A stretch of 64,000 nucleotides of DNA from Arcuatula senhousia (GCA_963971305.1 OZ020307.1:7329501-7393500), one strand, 5' to 3'. Counted from the stretch's first letter, positions 1 through 11,779 are shown. The notes: generated from the letters alone by a model not told the origin. A program made the numbers and translations.

Positions 1-134
1 GGTTTCAGTTATAGAGAATCGAGAAATCTTTATGAATATGTTTCACCTTTACAGCTAAATGTAGTTCTTGTCTAATAAGGGAGCAAAGCTCACTAATGTA
101 CAGTCTGCCAAATTGCACGAGACCCCAAATATGA

Positions 135-325
135 TGCCTGAATGATTTTCTGCTCTGATCAGATTTTCAATAGTTTTGAAAAAGTCTTCACATGCGCAGA
201 AAATTTGTGGGAAATATTATCACATAATCCCTTATTATCTTACCCCATCTTACCCCGGAATGGATTTTATTTTGTTATCTTAGTGAGCTTTTAGGGCAAT
301 GCCATCTCATATGCGAGCGTAGGGA
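135..325. repeat. diverged duplicated segment, copy A
   Basis: This segment shares order and wording with 890-1075: a block with TTTTGAAAAAGTC / TTTTTGGATATGTC, CATG(C/T)GCAGAAAA, GTGGGAAAT, then ATGGATTTTAT and AGGCAATGCC / AGGCAATGTC. The two copies lie ~750 bp apart in direct orientation and are substantially diverged. The SINE head lies between them. Confidence 0.45.
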
Positions 326-489
326 GCTCTTTAATGTAGAAAGTCTGCAAAATTGCATGAGACTCAAAATAGAGATAATACAATGGCACACAGCTTGATA
401 AAAATGTGAAATAGATAATGGATATGGTAGGGTACAGCTGCAAACTGGAACGTGTGTTATGTTTAACAGTATGACTCCAAGTCTTTGTA

Positions 490-605
490 CTGCAAATAAC
501 ATTGGAAAATCCAACAGGGTGTGAGGTGGATTCGAACCCATACCTCTGTGGCACCTGTCGCTTAGCAATCTCCATTCCATCAAGGATTCCACACGACCAC
601 AGACA
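490..605 (-). mobile_element. tRNA-Ser-derived SINE head (tRNA-like, not a functional tRNA)
   Basis: Read on the minus strand, positions ~600 to ~527 resemble a serine tRNA. An anticodon-stem region contains a TTGCTAA loop (GCU-type serine anticodon), followed by a long variable region and a perfect B box, GGTTCGAATCC, at ~527-540. The A-box side is degraded and the acceptor stem does not close, so this is a SINE promoter rather than a working tRNA gene. AT-rich sequence downstream on the minus strand (to ~290) may be the SINE body. A long minus-strand open frame runs through this element and is not a gene. Confidence 0.6.
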
Positions 606-889
606 GCGTTAAAAATAGCTATTGGTAAATCGGTATTTTCAGAGACTTTACGTACGTTATGGTACGTTACATGTCGCAGAATAACTATGACGTATTGTAA
701 CTTCAAGTTACTGTTACTAAGATTTGTATGTAACGTTTTATTTAGAGTTGAATATACAATTGAGTAGAACACACGTCCTTCTATAGAGTTGGAACCCAAC
801 GTACACCACAGGTATCATTCCTTGGCGGACAAGGTATGGTGGTATGCCATGGTAGTGCATATGGACTCACAATACCATGAAAGAAAAAT

Positions 890-1110
890 CATTCTGTCAA
901 AAACATTTGGATTTCTCAGAAGTTTTTGGATATGTCTGCATGTGCAGAAAAACGGTGGGAAATTGTGACACATCGCCCCAAAATATCTTGTCCCCTTGAT
1001 CAAAATAATCAATAGAATGGATTTTATCATTGTACCTACACAAGCTTTAAAGGCAATGTCTTTCTCATAAGATAAGATAAATTTATTTGTACTAACACAT
1101 TTCAATAAAT
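890..1110. repeat. diverged duplicated segment, copy B
   Basis: Direct-orientation partner of 135-325. It ends in a simple AAGATAAGATAAATTTATTT tract that could be a retroposon tail. I see no coding potential. Confidence 0.4.
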
Positions 1111-1119
1111 GGTTATGGC

Positions 1120-1975
1120 ACAACCATATTATCATGTATAGTAGACAGGGCAATGGATTAAAACGTTAGTCTTTATTTTTTAACCTGTCTGTGCATCTTC
1201 AATAAATGTTCTTTATTTGATAGGAAAGTCATTTATTTAGTTGTACTATGAGCTGTAATTTCCTTCAATGTCCGGCTTAGCACATGTGTAATACTCGAAC
1301 TTTCAGCATCTTTATAGCGTTTTTTCTTTGAAATTTTCTAGCGCCATTCAGCACACAATTGAAAAAATAGTTTGTTCAGTTTTTTTTAAACATATATATA
1401 AATTGTTTCAATTCATTGCATAATATTAATTAGCATTTTTAACTTATTTTAGCTTGTAAAATATTTAAGTATATGTTTAAAGTCTGGGAGCATTACAGGT
1501 TAATAGAAGAAAATGAGATGTGGAATAAGTGTTAGCGACAAACCTGCATCATATCAAATATCTAATAATCTATTTTGTGAAGATTAATTAAAGCATAGAC
1601 CTGTATATTAAATAGATTTGCAACTTGTTAATTGTTCAGTATATGTGTGAAAATATCACTGGTTGATAAATGAGAGTTAGTTTATTTTTTAAACTACTTT
1701 TTTGTCTTTCTATGGAATTCATCAGAATAAATTGCATCAAATAGAGAAAAGATTAAGGAGTTTCTGTGTGAAAATTTCATTTAATTTGGTTGAGAAATAA
1801 ACTTTTTGTGACAATTTAAAGCGAAAACTTTACGAAAATTTTGTAAAATATTGTATTTTCATGAAAATAAGTAGCATAGGCTCTTTGGAAACTGCTCTGA
1901 AGTGTTAAAGGTTATGAAGGTTATTTGAACACATTAAAAATCTCAAAAAAACATTTAAGGATGGCTGTAGTCTCG
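1120..1975. other. AT-rich non-coding stretch
   Basis: AT-rich sequence with many short homopolymer runs. I see no gene, no long repeat and no splice-bounded open frame. Confidence 0.5.
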
Positions 1976-1979
1976 GTCA

Positions 1980-2014
1980 CCCAGACGCTTATCAATAGAT
2001 GATAAGAGTCTGGG
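1980..2014. repeat. short hairpin (14-nt arms, 7-nt loop)
   Basis: CCCAGAC-G-CTTATC at 1980-1993 pairs with GATAAG-A-GTCTGGG at 2001-2014. It is preceded by GGATGGCTGTA, a phrase that recurs at 2623 and, inverted, at ~2772-2782. It may be the end of a small mobile element. Confidence 0.5.
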
Positions 2015-2623
2015 ACAGTCCCATTACCTATTTTGTTATGTGTGCATTCGGAGTACTTTCAGGCTTTATCATAGTGTTCGACCAAAATCATTCAACCGTA
2101 TGTTCAGAATTCCGTGCCTATAGTTCAGTGAATTTATGCAAATGCAACAGCGAGATAACTTCTCGAATTGATGTGAGCTGTTTTCAAATAACATAATATT
2201 TCTTATTTTATAATGAGACATCCCATTTTACATTTTTGAACACATGATGGTTTTGTAAACTAGAAAAAAAAATCGCTTTATGGTTAAATTGTACTCACGG
2301 GCGTCTACTTGGTTTTGGAAATTGTTTATGTTTATTGGAGTCAAAAATGGGTACATTCTTGATTACAGAACCATGCATGTTCGGCCAATCCGATTCTTGA
2401 TTTTACAGAACCAGTTTTCAAAAACCAAGGATGACCAATGAAACGTTGAGTTTCTAAAGTTGGTTCATTTTAGATTGAAATGAATTTTGTATGCTAAACA
2501 CGTCATATACACACGTGGTAAAGTTTAAAAGGTGTAACGATCGCCACCTAGTGGTTACGAGAAATCAATAGGTGTTTTCCCAGATTCACTACCTTGGTAG
2601 TATGAGTTTGGGTTCGAGACTAG

Positions 2624-2782
2624 GATGGCTGTAAAAAAGAATCATGTGAAAATCTTAAACGGTTTTTGAGATATTACAGTATGAAGTTGTACTTTTCAAA
2701 TTGTTTATTTTGTGCAATCTCGTTTATTTGCATGAGAAATTGTGAGATTTCACCAATTTGCAAATCTATTTTACAGCCATAC
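2624..2782. mobile_element. possible small TIR element, ~160 bp
   Basis: ATGGCTGTAAAA at 2624-2635 is repeated in inverted orientation as TTTTACAGCCAT at 2771-2782. The interior contains a second weak palindrome around ~2717-2757. No clear target-site duplication is visible, so the call is weak. Confidence 0.3.
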
Positions 2783-2799
2783 AGGTCTACGATTAAAGT

Positions 2800-3720
2800 A
2801 ATTTAATGCTAATTTGTTGTTCTTGACTGTCATGTCTGTTCTTAGTCCAGATAATAATGACGTCTTTCTAGGGTTTTAGTCATTTGGACTTTTTTAGATC
2901 CCCAGAGGCGTAAGAAGCCGAACGTCAAAAAATATAAAAGGCTTCCAAGACGGCATAATTATTTGGACTAGTCTGTTCTTATTGTACTGCAATCTTTCAA
3001 ACAAAATAATCGACCGACTGAAAATTTCTCTTACAAAACTAATGCTATCTGTCGAAAACTGTTTTGACATTTTTTTCTAGATCATTTGAAGTCTGTTGTG
3101 TGCTGTTATATGAACGCATAATATAATATTTTGTTGGATATTTTTTTCTAGTCTTCGATGACCGCCATTTTGGAAACAAAACCAACCTGGTTATGACAAC
3201 GTATTTTTGATTGGTCTGTGAAGGAATTGATTGATCCAATCAAAAATAAAATAACAAGCAAAAATTTAACTAAACACCCAAATTTATTTTACAACATTTA
3301 TTTTTTTATTACAACGGACCAAAAATTATACCCGATAATGAGAAAAACGCGTAAATAATGTCAGAAATGACATTCTTTTGGAAAAATGCAACAAAAAATG
3401 CCAGGTAAACACCTGATTTGAAAAAAAATGCATTTAACGTGCGCCTGTAGACAGGAATATCTCTTCTATCTGCAGTTAATTGCTACTAGTTCACAATTAT
3501 CATATAGTCCCTTAAAAATAGCGCATGCTTTAAGAAAATTGTCCTCTGGTAGCTCCATAGGAGAAATACTGAATACTTACGACTTATTACCATACAGCAT
3601 TAATGTATTATATAGTAGTCTACAATCACACATAGTTTTCAGGGGCTTGAATTCAGTTGGACATTTATCTCAACTCAATGACCCCCTACTAAAAAAAAAA
3701 CATGGGTCTTTTTTTTTAAG
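2800..3720. other. AT-rich non-coding stretch
   Basis: The short open frames here (60-100 codons) have AT-noise composition and no splice or start context. I recognise nothing. Confidence 0.45.
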
Positions 3721-3726
3721 TTAACA

Positions 3727-4000
3727 TATGGAAGCGACCATTTGTTTTTTATTTGGGGGGTATGATGAAAATTGAAATAAAAAAACGCCAGGATGGCTAA
3801 AGTCCAGAAATAAAAAGGCAGGACAGTGCTTTGAATAAAAAAGGCCACCAGGATGGCAGGTCATGGTATTTTTGGCTGTAAAACTTATAGTTGCTTTAAA
3901 AATAAACAAAAATGCCCAAGTTCGGCTTTTTCCGAAAAAAAAACAGGACGAAGAGGTCTCCGTAGCCCCCCTCATAAAAATCAAATGGTTGCTCCCTAAA
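3727..4000. mobile_element. TIR element (MITE-like), family A copy 1
   Basis: The left end GAAGCGACCATTTG and right end CAAATGGTTGCTCCC form imperfect terminal inverted repeats around an interior with 'AAGGCAGGACAGTGCTTTGA' and a ...CCGAAAA...ACAGGACGAAGA block. The same structure occurs at 19431-19716. There is no transposase, so it is non-autonomous. A ~110-codon minus-strand frame here is read-through of the element. Confidence 0.65.
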
Positions 4001-4079
4001 TGACCAAAACACGGGGGGTTACTTCCATTACAAAGGTAGGTACGTATGTGCGACCCCAAGCTGAAAAGGGTCTACTTTT

Positions 4080-5070
4080 TGGGGTTGTCCAATATGTGAA
4101 AATCAATTAATTTCAACTGTTGCATATATGAAAAGGTGTACTTTTCACAAATGTCATATATCAATAGAAAGAGAGTGACCAAGCATCCATGTTTTGCCTC
4201 CTTGTTACCCTAATTGAACATGTATTTGGCAACTTTTACCAACCAAACTTTGATTTTACCGGAATATCTATGAATTATGTTAATGGGGTTGGTACAAAAT
4301 TTATCGGCCGCACATCTGTACCCGAAAATACTTGGAGTAACCCCCGTGGACGTAAATGCAAACCCCTGTGAGATATATCACAATCATATAACGACATTTA
4401 TCTTTCTTTATATAGTAAAAGCTCAGATTTTATTCTATTTCACTTGGATATTTCTTATATACCCGAGGTCCTTAAACTTGCTTTGCTTTAAGGACAATTA
4501 TTCCGTTTATATCAGAGTGAAGATAAAATAGTACATTTATTTCTTTTGGATATTACGGTACGGGCTTCTTTGTGAACGAGTGGCCTGTTTTTTATTGTTA
4601 CGCAGTAGCTGGGTTTTACCAACCGACTATTTCCCTTTTTATCCGTCTTGTCTTTTATGTCTACTGATTTTGTCCTAGCATTTTGGTTGTTAATATGATT
4701 ATAAATTATGAAGAAGAAAAAAAAGTTTGAAATAAAACCTAACTGTAATATTCAATTTATAACATTTCCCCGTACTTTTTTTCAAGGGAGATTATTTGTA
4801 TAAATTGTGTAGGGAAAATTATTTTTTTTCCAATATTTTCTTTTTAAATGAAGGGTGACCCGAAGATTTTATAATCTTTTTAACCAAAAAGGAAGGTTTG
4901 ACAAAATATTTTAAAAATCTATCCCATAGAATTTGAAAAAAAAAATAATAAAAAGAACATTTTCCCCTAAATAATCTACATGTATATAAAACTAGCTTAA
5001 CCATTTTGATACTTCTTTTTAGAAAGTTTGAGACAATTCTATCTGACCGGTTTTTAATTATTGTACCACC
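4080..5070. other. AT-rich non-coding stretch
   Basis: No supported gene. Short open frames overlap in several frames, as expected by chance. Homopolymer A and T runs are common. Confidence 0.45.
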
Positions 5071-5466
5071 TTAAGGGAGTACGAGCCTGATTTTTTTTGT
5101 AATTAAAAGTTAAAATAAATAGATAATTTGAAAAGAATGGCTCAAAATAGCTAGTCTTTATGAAAATAGTTTTCAAAAACATGGAGCCGTTTTCAAGATA
5201 TAAGCACCTTAAAATATGGCGGGAAAAAAAACTTCTCTAGATTTTTCATAGGAATTACATGTACATTCAAAATTCTTCTTCTGTTTTACTACATAAAAAA
5301 TATTATTAGAATTGGTGGAACTTTTTAAAAGATGTTTATTTAGACCTTCTCTAACTAGTTCCGAGCAAATATTAGAAAAACATGTTGGAAAATTTTTAAG
5401 GCATTTGAATGAATAAAAGCTAACAATCCCGAAAATGTTAAATTTCCGAGGCTCATACTCCCTTAA
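5071..5466. mobile_element. TIR element with TTAA at both ends (piggyBac-type MITE?)
   Basis: The left end TTAAGGGAGTACGAGCCT (5071-5088) and right end AGGCTCATACTCCCTTAA (5449-5466) are near-perfect inverted repeats, and both are bounded by TTAA. TTAA is the target duplication of piggyBac-type transposons, so I infer a 396-bp non-autonomous element. It carries no transposase; the 96-codon minus-strand frame inside has no recognisable content. Confidence 0.6.
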
Positions 5467-5469
5467 ATA

Positions 5470-6360
5470 CAACTTGATACAACAATGACGTCGTTTCAAG
5501 AAAACTCGGGTTTCAAACTATTCAACTGGCTGCAGTCGACACACAATCTGAAAGTCTGATCATTATTTAATATTAAACCTTCGATAAATAAAATTGCAAA
5601 TGAGTTCATTCATAATGAGTGGATGACAGTGTTGCATTCTGTATATATTGTATATACTTTTTGAAACAAACTCTCTTGGAAATTAAAAGTCCGTTTCTTG
5701 GGGAATTTCATCGTTGATAGTCACTTGTGAACCCCAAAAATCCATAATTTTTTAATGTGTGTTGAAGATTTTTTTTTATTTCTGTAGAAAAACGTTCGAC
5801 AAAGAAAACATTTTTATGACTTTTTGGTGTGTTTTAAGATTCATCTTGAGGCCTTCTCCATCTCATATATACACAAGAACTTGAAATTCAGTACACTGTA
5901 GACACTAAGTAGTCTGTTTCATGTAATTTGGATTTGGATTTCTCGTATTAAGACATTATGAGTACTTGCACAAAACTCTTTGGCAAAATTTCTATCCAAT
6001 GTATCAATTCAATCTGCTCCAACATTCGCGACTAATATGACCTGATATGTTATTTCAGATTCTTAACAGACTGGACACAAAAACACAGAACTGTATATTG
6101 CTTCTCGGTTTTTGTCTTAAGGTTTACCAGGACAGATAAAACCTTTTCTTTTGGACAAAAACTTAGTCTATGTACATCATCTACGACATATTATCTTAAA
6201 TGCAGTAGCACATAACTATGGACAAATCTGATCAAGACAAGTTCCGACAACATTTTGCAGAATATTATGCAGTTTATATTTTGAGCTTAGATTATATTTT
6301 ATAAAGGACAAAATATCCATATTCTTAAACAACATGTGAACACTTTAATTAAATGATATT
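5470..6360. other. AT-rich non-coding stretch
   Basis: I see nothing beyond AT-rich sequence and short chance open frames. Confidence 0.4.
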
Positions 6361-6364
6361 ACAA

Positions 6365-6910
6365 GATCACAACAAAACCACCGAACTGGGATGATCAATC
6401 TCATATTCCTAAAAAGAAAAGACAAAACAAGGTAAAGACATATAAGAAAATTTGAAGATTGCAAAAAATGGTGGTTTAAACTAGGTTTTATGGTGCCAAA
6501 CCTCCCTCTTCCATTAAGAGAAGTAATAGAAATAAGGAGGTGATCATTTCAGTACAAGAAACAGCAAAAAACTAATTGACACAATCACGAATCATTTCAT
6601 CTGACACATTTTTGAATTATACTACCAGTGGCTGATATCGAAAAAAAACTTTTTAGAGACCGTATGAGACTTATTCTTTATAATCTTTGTCTAAAAACCG
6701 ATTACTGTGACAACGATGTCGGGTCAAAAAATCTAAATAAAATTAGAATTGGCCCTGCCATACCAAATACGTTGTGAAATATACACCCCATATGAGGGTG
6801 ATGTGGATGTGTTACTTTCCAGATTAGGAAAGGTAATGGATTATTATCGTCTCTTTTGTCGTATATTTTTTGTAATGAGCCTGAGAGGACCAATCGAATC
6901 AAATTCGAGA
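6365..6910 (-). pseudogene. Penelope-like element (PLE) reverse transcriptase 3' fragment, broken
   Basis: On the minus strand an open frame (6902-6702) contains KIYDKRDD, a phrase that follows the catalytic palm in PLE-type reverse transcriptases, but it then shifts frame. Another frame reads RHRCHSN..FLDKDYKE and FFRYQPLV, matching the C-terminal region of the 31.9-32.5 kb copy (RHHCLRD..LLNQSYLK, FLRYQS). Stops interrupt it. It is followed on the same strand by the shared downstream segment (GGTGCCAAACCTCCCTC on the plus strand near 6491, and CACCGAACTGGG..GATCAATCTCAT near 6380), also found at 13511-13700, 22.5, 32.65 and 33.7 kb. It is a dead 5'-truncated copy. Confidence 0.6.
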
Positions 6911-7500
6911 TGAAAACCCTAGAAAGCCGTGAAGCAAGTAGACTCGGTGGTTTTTTTTATTCACTTACCCTGTATGATAAATTGAAAGAAATTATATTAT
7001 CAAGCAAACGAATAACTATATATTGAGTGTTGCAAGATTTGAGGCCACATGAAAGGGTATAAGTGATATCAAACTAAAACCAACAGATCTTAATAAAAAG
7101 CTTCGCCGAGCGCAGCATGATACGACCACAACAGGTTCAGGTTGAACCCTGTACATTTGAGGCCCAAGATTGGATTGTCAAATGCTTTTGACACATGCAG
7201 CCCATGATACACTTACAAAGCTTTTAGACACATCCATTCTTTGGTCGACTTTCGATGCATATTCGATTCTTTATATATCTATACCAACCTTTAATAAAAC
7301 TCATATGACACTTTTGCTTCCTTTGATCCATAATTCCCCCCAAACGGTAGGAGATATGGCAAATCTGATTGAAAATCACAGGCAGGGATATTTACAAGGG
7401 TTCAAATGAAAAAAAAAATGAATATCGAACCACAAATGAAAATGTTGATTTTGGGGTGTGGTCAATTTGTTACCCTTTATAACCGTAACAGTGCAAGATG
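6911..7500. other. non-coding stretch, no gene supported
   Basis: A 79-codon plus-strand frame at 7170-7409 has no recognisable motif, no splice context and no family resemblance. I see nothing else. Confidence 0.4.
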
Positions 7501-7504
7501 CATC

Positions 7505-7640
7505 AAAATTTTTTTTATCGGTAACGTCGTTTTAAAGGTAACGTCCCACTCTTAGTTATTGCACGGAAACCACAGTGCCGACAGACAACGACAACAACGA
7601 CGACGACGACATCGCCATTACATAATGCGATATCACAAAA
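7505..7640. repeat. repeat fragment with trinucleotide (GAC/ACA) tract
   Basis: TATCGGTAACGTCGTTTTAAAGGTAACGTCCCA at 7516 onward matches 45925-45958 almost word for word. It runs into an imperfect GACGACGACGACGAC tract at ~7596. I interpret it as a fragment of a dispersed element. Confidence 0.45.
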
Positions 7641-7754
7641 ATTAAGCGGTCGTATAAAAAGGGGGGAAAAAAAGATTTTTAAGATACTGGAATTGAGCAT
7701 GATAAACAGATAAAACATATTTTTGGTCTCACTCCAAGATCACTGTCTTCAAAG

Positions 7755-7771
7755 CCCCCCCCCCCCCCCCC
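7755..7771. repeat. poly-C tract (17 C)
   Basis: An uninterrupted run of C, notable in AT-rich sequence and likely prone to length error. Confidence 0.9.
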
Positions 7772-9086
7772 AACAGGTCATCGCATTAACTGAATAAGGG
7801 ATTGGTTGTACCAGCAAAAGCAACAGATATATATAACAGCAATTGTCCAAGAATACGTTACTCTAGATCTATATATAGGTTTAGTCAAGACATTAAACTT
7901 CTCAAGAAGTCCAACAAAGAAAGAACTGAAATCATAAATCTGTCATTTCCTCCTTCGGTCTTAGAATAGAATAGAATAATCTGGAATATATATTATATAT
8001 ATGACAGAGTTCACTGCTGAACTGGAAGACAAGATTGTGTTGTGTCGACAAAAAGAATAATGACGTTAACTCCAAAATCACACAGAAATCAAAACAAACA
8101 ATGCTTTATTGCTGGGTAATACAAATCTACCAATTTACCCCTTTCCATTCAGTCTGTTAACATTCATGTTGACCTAGCTAGCCTTCAAAATTATTTCGAT
8201 TATTGTTAATCTAGACATGGTGTCAATAAATCTAAAAGTCTGGTAGTGTATTATGCCAAGACATTGACTACATAAGTTAATTGTAAAACAAACAATGATT
8301 AATTTTCTACAAACATTTTTTCTCTAAACAATCTGCCTCCCACCAGGCACTAGCATTACACTTTTTTGCTCATTTGCGTCTTCATTCATTACACGGACTT
8401 TTCGCAAATACTTTGTCGTAGGCATATAGTAAGTACAATACGCAAAAGCTTGCGATGCATCAGTAATGAGTGCTACGTTTATCCAAAAAAAAAAAAAATT
8501 AGGGACTCATCATATTTGCACGTAATTGTTTTCTATTCCAATATCTAAACTTTTCTTGAAAATTCAATCACTGACCCCAATTCAAACTTTTATATACTTA
8601 CATATTGTTATTGAAATCGGATATAACCGCTTATTTAAGACCTGTCCGTGTTCCATACAAAAAACAATAGAGAAACCGTTCTCTTCTTGCAATTTGTTTT
8701 TAAAACAATAATTTTTGGAAATACATGTATTCTACATCATAAATCTGTCACGAGCATGTTTCTCCTTAAAAACATTTCAAAGATATTCCATCATCTTTTA
8801 TACTTCCACTATTGCATCTAAGTTCTCAACTATAAACAAGTGTTTAGAACTTTTCAGACCAATGACAACACAGCAAACCATCAGACTGTTCTTGTGAACA
8901 TCAATTATCTACTTCTTGCTGTTTTGGCTAAAGGACTATATATAAAGTTAACCAATGCCTATTAACTGGAACCAGTAATGGATTCAGTTGAAGACTAAGC
9001 CGTTCTGTGGTTAGATCTGTATAATCATTGATTTTAAAAAATCATTTTAAGTGTTCGATGAGCACTAAGTCAACACAAAGTTTTAA
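7772..9086. other. AT-rich non-coding stretch
   Basis: No supported gene. Three ~60-codon frames between 8366 and 8897 lack any recognisable feature. Confidence 0.4.
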
Positions 9087-10275
9087 CCAAATTAACCGTT
9101 TATACCCGCGCTTTGGTATTTGTAATTTTGAAACCACTGGGCGATAACCGCTGCTGGTGGACCAGAGGTCCCCGAGGGTAATCACAAGCCTGGTAGTCAG
9201 ACTTGTCTGACACGAATTACCGTAAAATTTCTAATATATTGTCGCTGAAATTTCCGATTGTTAAATTCAAAATTTATGAAAACACCAGGTTTCTTACCTT
9301 GTAATGCACATGGTCGATATCCTCGGTGCTGGATCTCGCTTCCTTGTTCGAACGTTTTGGTTTTGAGTACTTTTCGTTTTCAACTGTTTTGGAATTTGAC
9401 CTTCCAATGTTTTGGTGTAAATGCTACTGATGAGAGGTTACTCCTTGAAATATCGATATATAGCATATCCAAATTAACCGTTTATACCCGCGTTTTGGTA
9501 TTTGTAATTTTGAAACCACTGGGCGATAACCGCTGCTGGTGGACCAGAGGTCCCCGAGGGTAATCACAAGCCTGGTAGTCAGACTTGTCTGACACGAATT
9601 ACCATAAAATTTCTAATATATTGTCGCTGAAATTTCCGATTGTTAAATTCAAAATTTATGAAAACACCAGGTTTCTTTCCTTGTAATGCACATGGTCGAT
9701 ATCCTCGGTGCTGGATCTGGCTTCCTTGTTCGAACGTTTTGGTTTTGAGTACTTTTCGTTTTCAACTGTTTTGGAATTTGACCTTCCAATGTTTTGGTTT
9801 AAATGCTACTGATGAGAGGTTACTCCTTGAAATATCGATATATAGCATATCCAAATTAACCGTTTATACCCGCGTTTTGGTATTTGTAATTTTGAAACCA
9901 CTGGGCGATAACCGCTGCTGGTGGACCAGAGGTCCCAGAGGGTAATCACAAGCCTGGTAGTCAGACTTGTCTGACACGAATTACCATAAAATTTCTAATA
10001 TATTGTCGCTGAAATTTCCGATTGTTAAATTCAAAATTTATGAAAACACCAGGTTTCTTTCCTTGTAATGCACATGGTCGATATCCTCGGTGCTGGATCT
10101 GGCTTCCTTGTTCGAACGTTTTGGTTTTGAGTACTTTTCGTTTTCAACTGTTTTGGAATTTGACCTTCCAATGTTTTGGTTTAAATGCTACTGATGAGAG
10201 GTTACTCCTTGAAATATCGACATATAGCATATCCAAATTAACCGTTTATACCCGCGTTTTGGTATTTGTAATTTT
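9087..10275. repeat. 382-bp tandem repeat, 3.1 copies
   Basis: Units start at 9087, 9469, 9851 and 10233 with CCAAATTAACCGTTTATACC, and the last stops after ~43 bp. Copies differ by only a few substitutions, so the array is young or homogenised. Each unit contains a 16-nt palindrome, GTCAGACTTGTCTGAC. A 101-codon open frame recurs in each unit but is a by-product of the repeat. Diverged single copies occur at 10361-10820 (+) and inverted at 15738-16320. Confidence 0.9.
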
Positions 10276-10360
10276 TTAACGACGTTGATATTGTCGAAAC
10301 ACTGTCCATCGTACATGAAAGATATGTTGCCGTACCAGCATACATACAGAAACATATTTG

Positions 10361-10820
10361 TCAGACTTGTCTAACACGAATTTGCCCACATAATTTTTCT
10401 TGATAATGAAATTTCCGTTAATTCAAAATTGATTAAAACACCATGCTTCTTTCCTTGTCGATGGTCGATATCCTCGGTGCTGGATTTGGCTTCCTCTTTC
10501 TAAGTTTTCGGGTGAAAGTACTGTCTTTGGGTTTCGACCAATCTATCACCAGAGGGAGCGTCTATCAACACTAACCTCCATACTATCGCGCTAAGGATAA
10601 CGGGAAATATTTTAATAATATTCAATCCCCGAATTCGGGGATATTACCCACAATCCTTAGCGCGATAGTATAGAGGTTAGTGTTGATAGACGCTCCCTCC
10701 TGTGATAGATTGGGGTTTCGACCTTTCAATATTTGATTCAACTGCTGCTGATGGGAGAGGTTACTCCTTGAAATATGCATTTACAGCATAACCAAATTAG
10801 CCGTTTTTATTAACATGTTA
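10361..10820. repeat. diverged copy of the 382-bp unit, interrupted
   Basis: Begins with TGTCAGACTTGTCTAACACG and follows the order of the tandem unit (ACACCATG.TTCTTTCCTTG, GATATCCTCGGTGCTGGAT, GGTTACTCCTTGAAATAT). It is split by the palindromic element at 10538-10713. Its divergence suggests it predates the tandem expansion. Confidence 0.7.
10538..10713. mobile_element. palindromic MITE, ~176 bp, with 8-bp target duplication
   Basis: Almost the whole element folds on itself. The arm CCAATCTATCAC..(10538 on), TATCAACACTAACCTCCATA and CTATCGCGCTAAGGAT pairs with ATCCTTAGCGCGATAG, TAGTGTTGATAG and GTGATAGATTGG (to 10713). The centre is an AT spacer plus CCCCGAATTCGGGG. It is flanked by GGTTTCGA at 10530-10537 and 10714-10721, inside a diverged 382-bp unit. 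Read without the insertion, the host repeat resumes normally. Eight-bp duplications fit hAT-type transposition; the superfamily is an inference. Confidence 0.85.
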
Positions 10821-11290
10821 ACAACTGAATCAAAGATTGATTGTGACAGCAAGGGCACCACATGAACAACAACAACACTGTCTAATGTGTAAATAAACGG
10901 ATACCTTTAATCGGTCATTACCCCCTGCCAATCTGTTGGTGACAATAAAAGATGATGGCATTCATTCACTGTATTGGATTTCTAAATTACATAAAAATTC
11001 GCACATACGAGGTTTCATTGTTTTGTTGAAATCAAAACATGGATCGTTGGAACTGATGAAATGGTGTAATACATATGTGGATCCATATTCAAAAGGACTT
11101 ACGTAGATTCTAAACCAGTTTCATCTTGTAACAGCATCAAAATATTTGGTTTTTCACTTCTATTCCACATACTAAAATTAAAGCACAGTTGACACAGCTG
11201 ATTAAACGTAGTCTTTTCAAATAGAACAGAAAACACAGGTATAAATTCCTGGAAATCGATTGCGCATACTTATAATTGTCACCAATGAGT
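10821..11290. other. non-coding stretch
   Basis: Unique-looking AT-rich sequence with no supported gene or repeat. Confidence 0.35.
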
Positions 11291-11620
11291 CTAAGAAAAA
11301 TTACAGAGGATCCAATAATCGACTCAACTTTCTTATGGACAACATATATGTACAGTTTGGAGGACGTGTTTTTCATCAGATTATCATACAGCATCCCAGT
11401 GGGCACGAATTGTGCACATTTTTGCTGATTTGTTTCTTCATTCACATGAAGCACACTTTCTACATTCATTTCTAGACAAAATGGATTGAAAGTTTGCTCT
11501 TAACTCACCTTTCGCTATATTGGTGATGTTCTTTCACTGAACAATCCTAAGTTTGGTGACTTTCCCCATCTCATCCCAAGAAACTTGAAAAATAATGGGG
11601 CAGGACAATACATATTCTAG
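11290..11620 (+). pseudogene. PLE reverse transcriptase fragment, catalytic Asp lost
   Basis: The plus strand encodes LNFLMDNIYVQFGGRVFHQ (finger region), then a frame shift where GIPMGTNCA would be expected, then the LADLFLYSY region in fragments, and TFRYIGDVLSLNNPKFGDF near 11505-11562. The second-to-last palm motif should read YxDD; here it is YIGD, so the first catalytic Asp is replaced by Gly. Frame shifts plus this change make the copy inactive. It ends abruptly near 11600. Confidence 0.65.
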
Positions 11621-11779
11621 GAAATATGCTTCATGTTTACATCTACATCTCGAAATAAACACGTAAGGAAAGCTTTAATCAATTAAATAAAGCTCAATAA
11701 CAAATGTGAAAACTTATTCTGTAGCAATATTCCGTCCGCTCCAGCGTATAGAATTTATATATCACGACTGATTAATTCC

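Noticed and set aside
275..799. 174-codon minus-strand open frame, the longest in the window
   Set aside because: It runs straight through a tRNA-like SINE head with A/B-box sequence and has no family resemblance; read-through of repeat DNA.
9258..10279. Recurring 85-101-codon open frames at 382-bp spacing
   Set aside because: They recur only because the DNA unit is tandemly repeated; nothing suggests protein selection.
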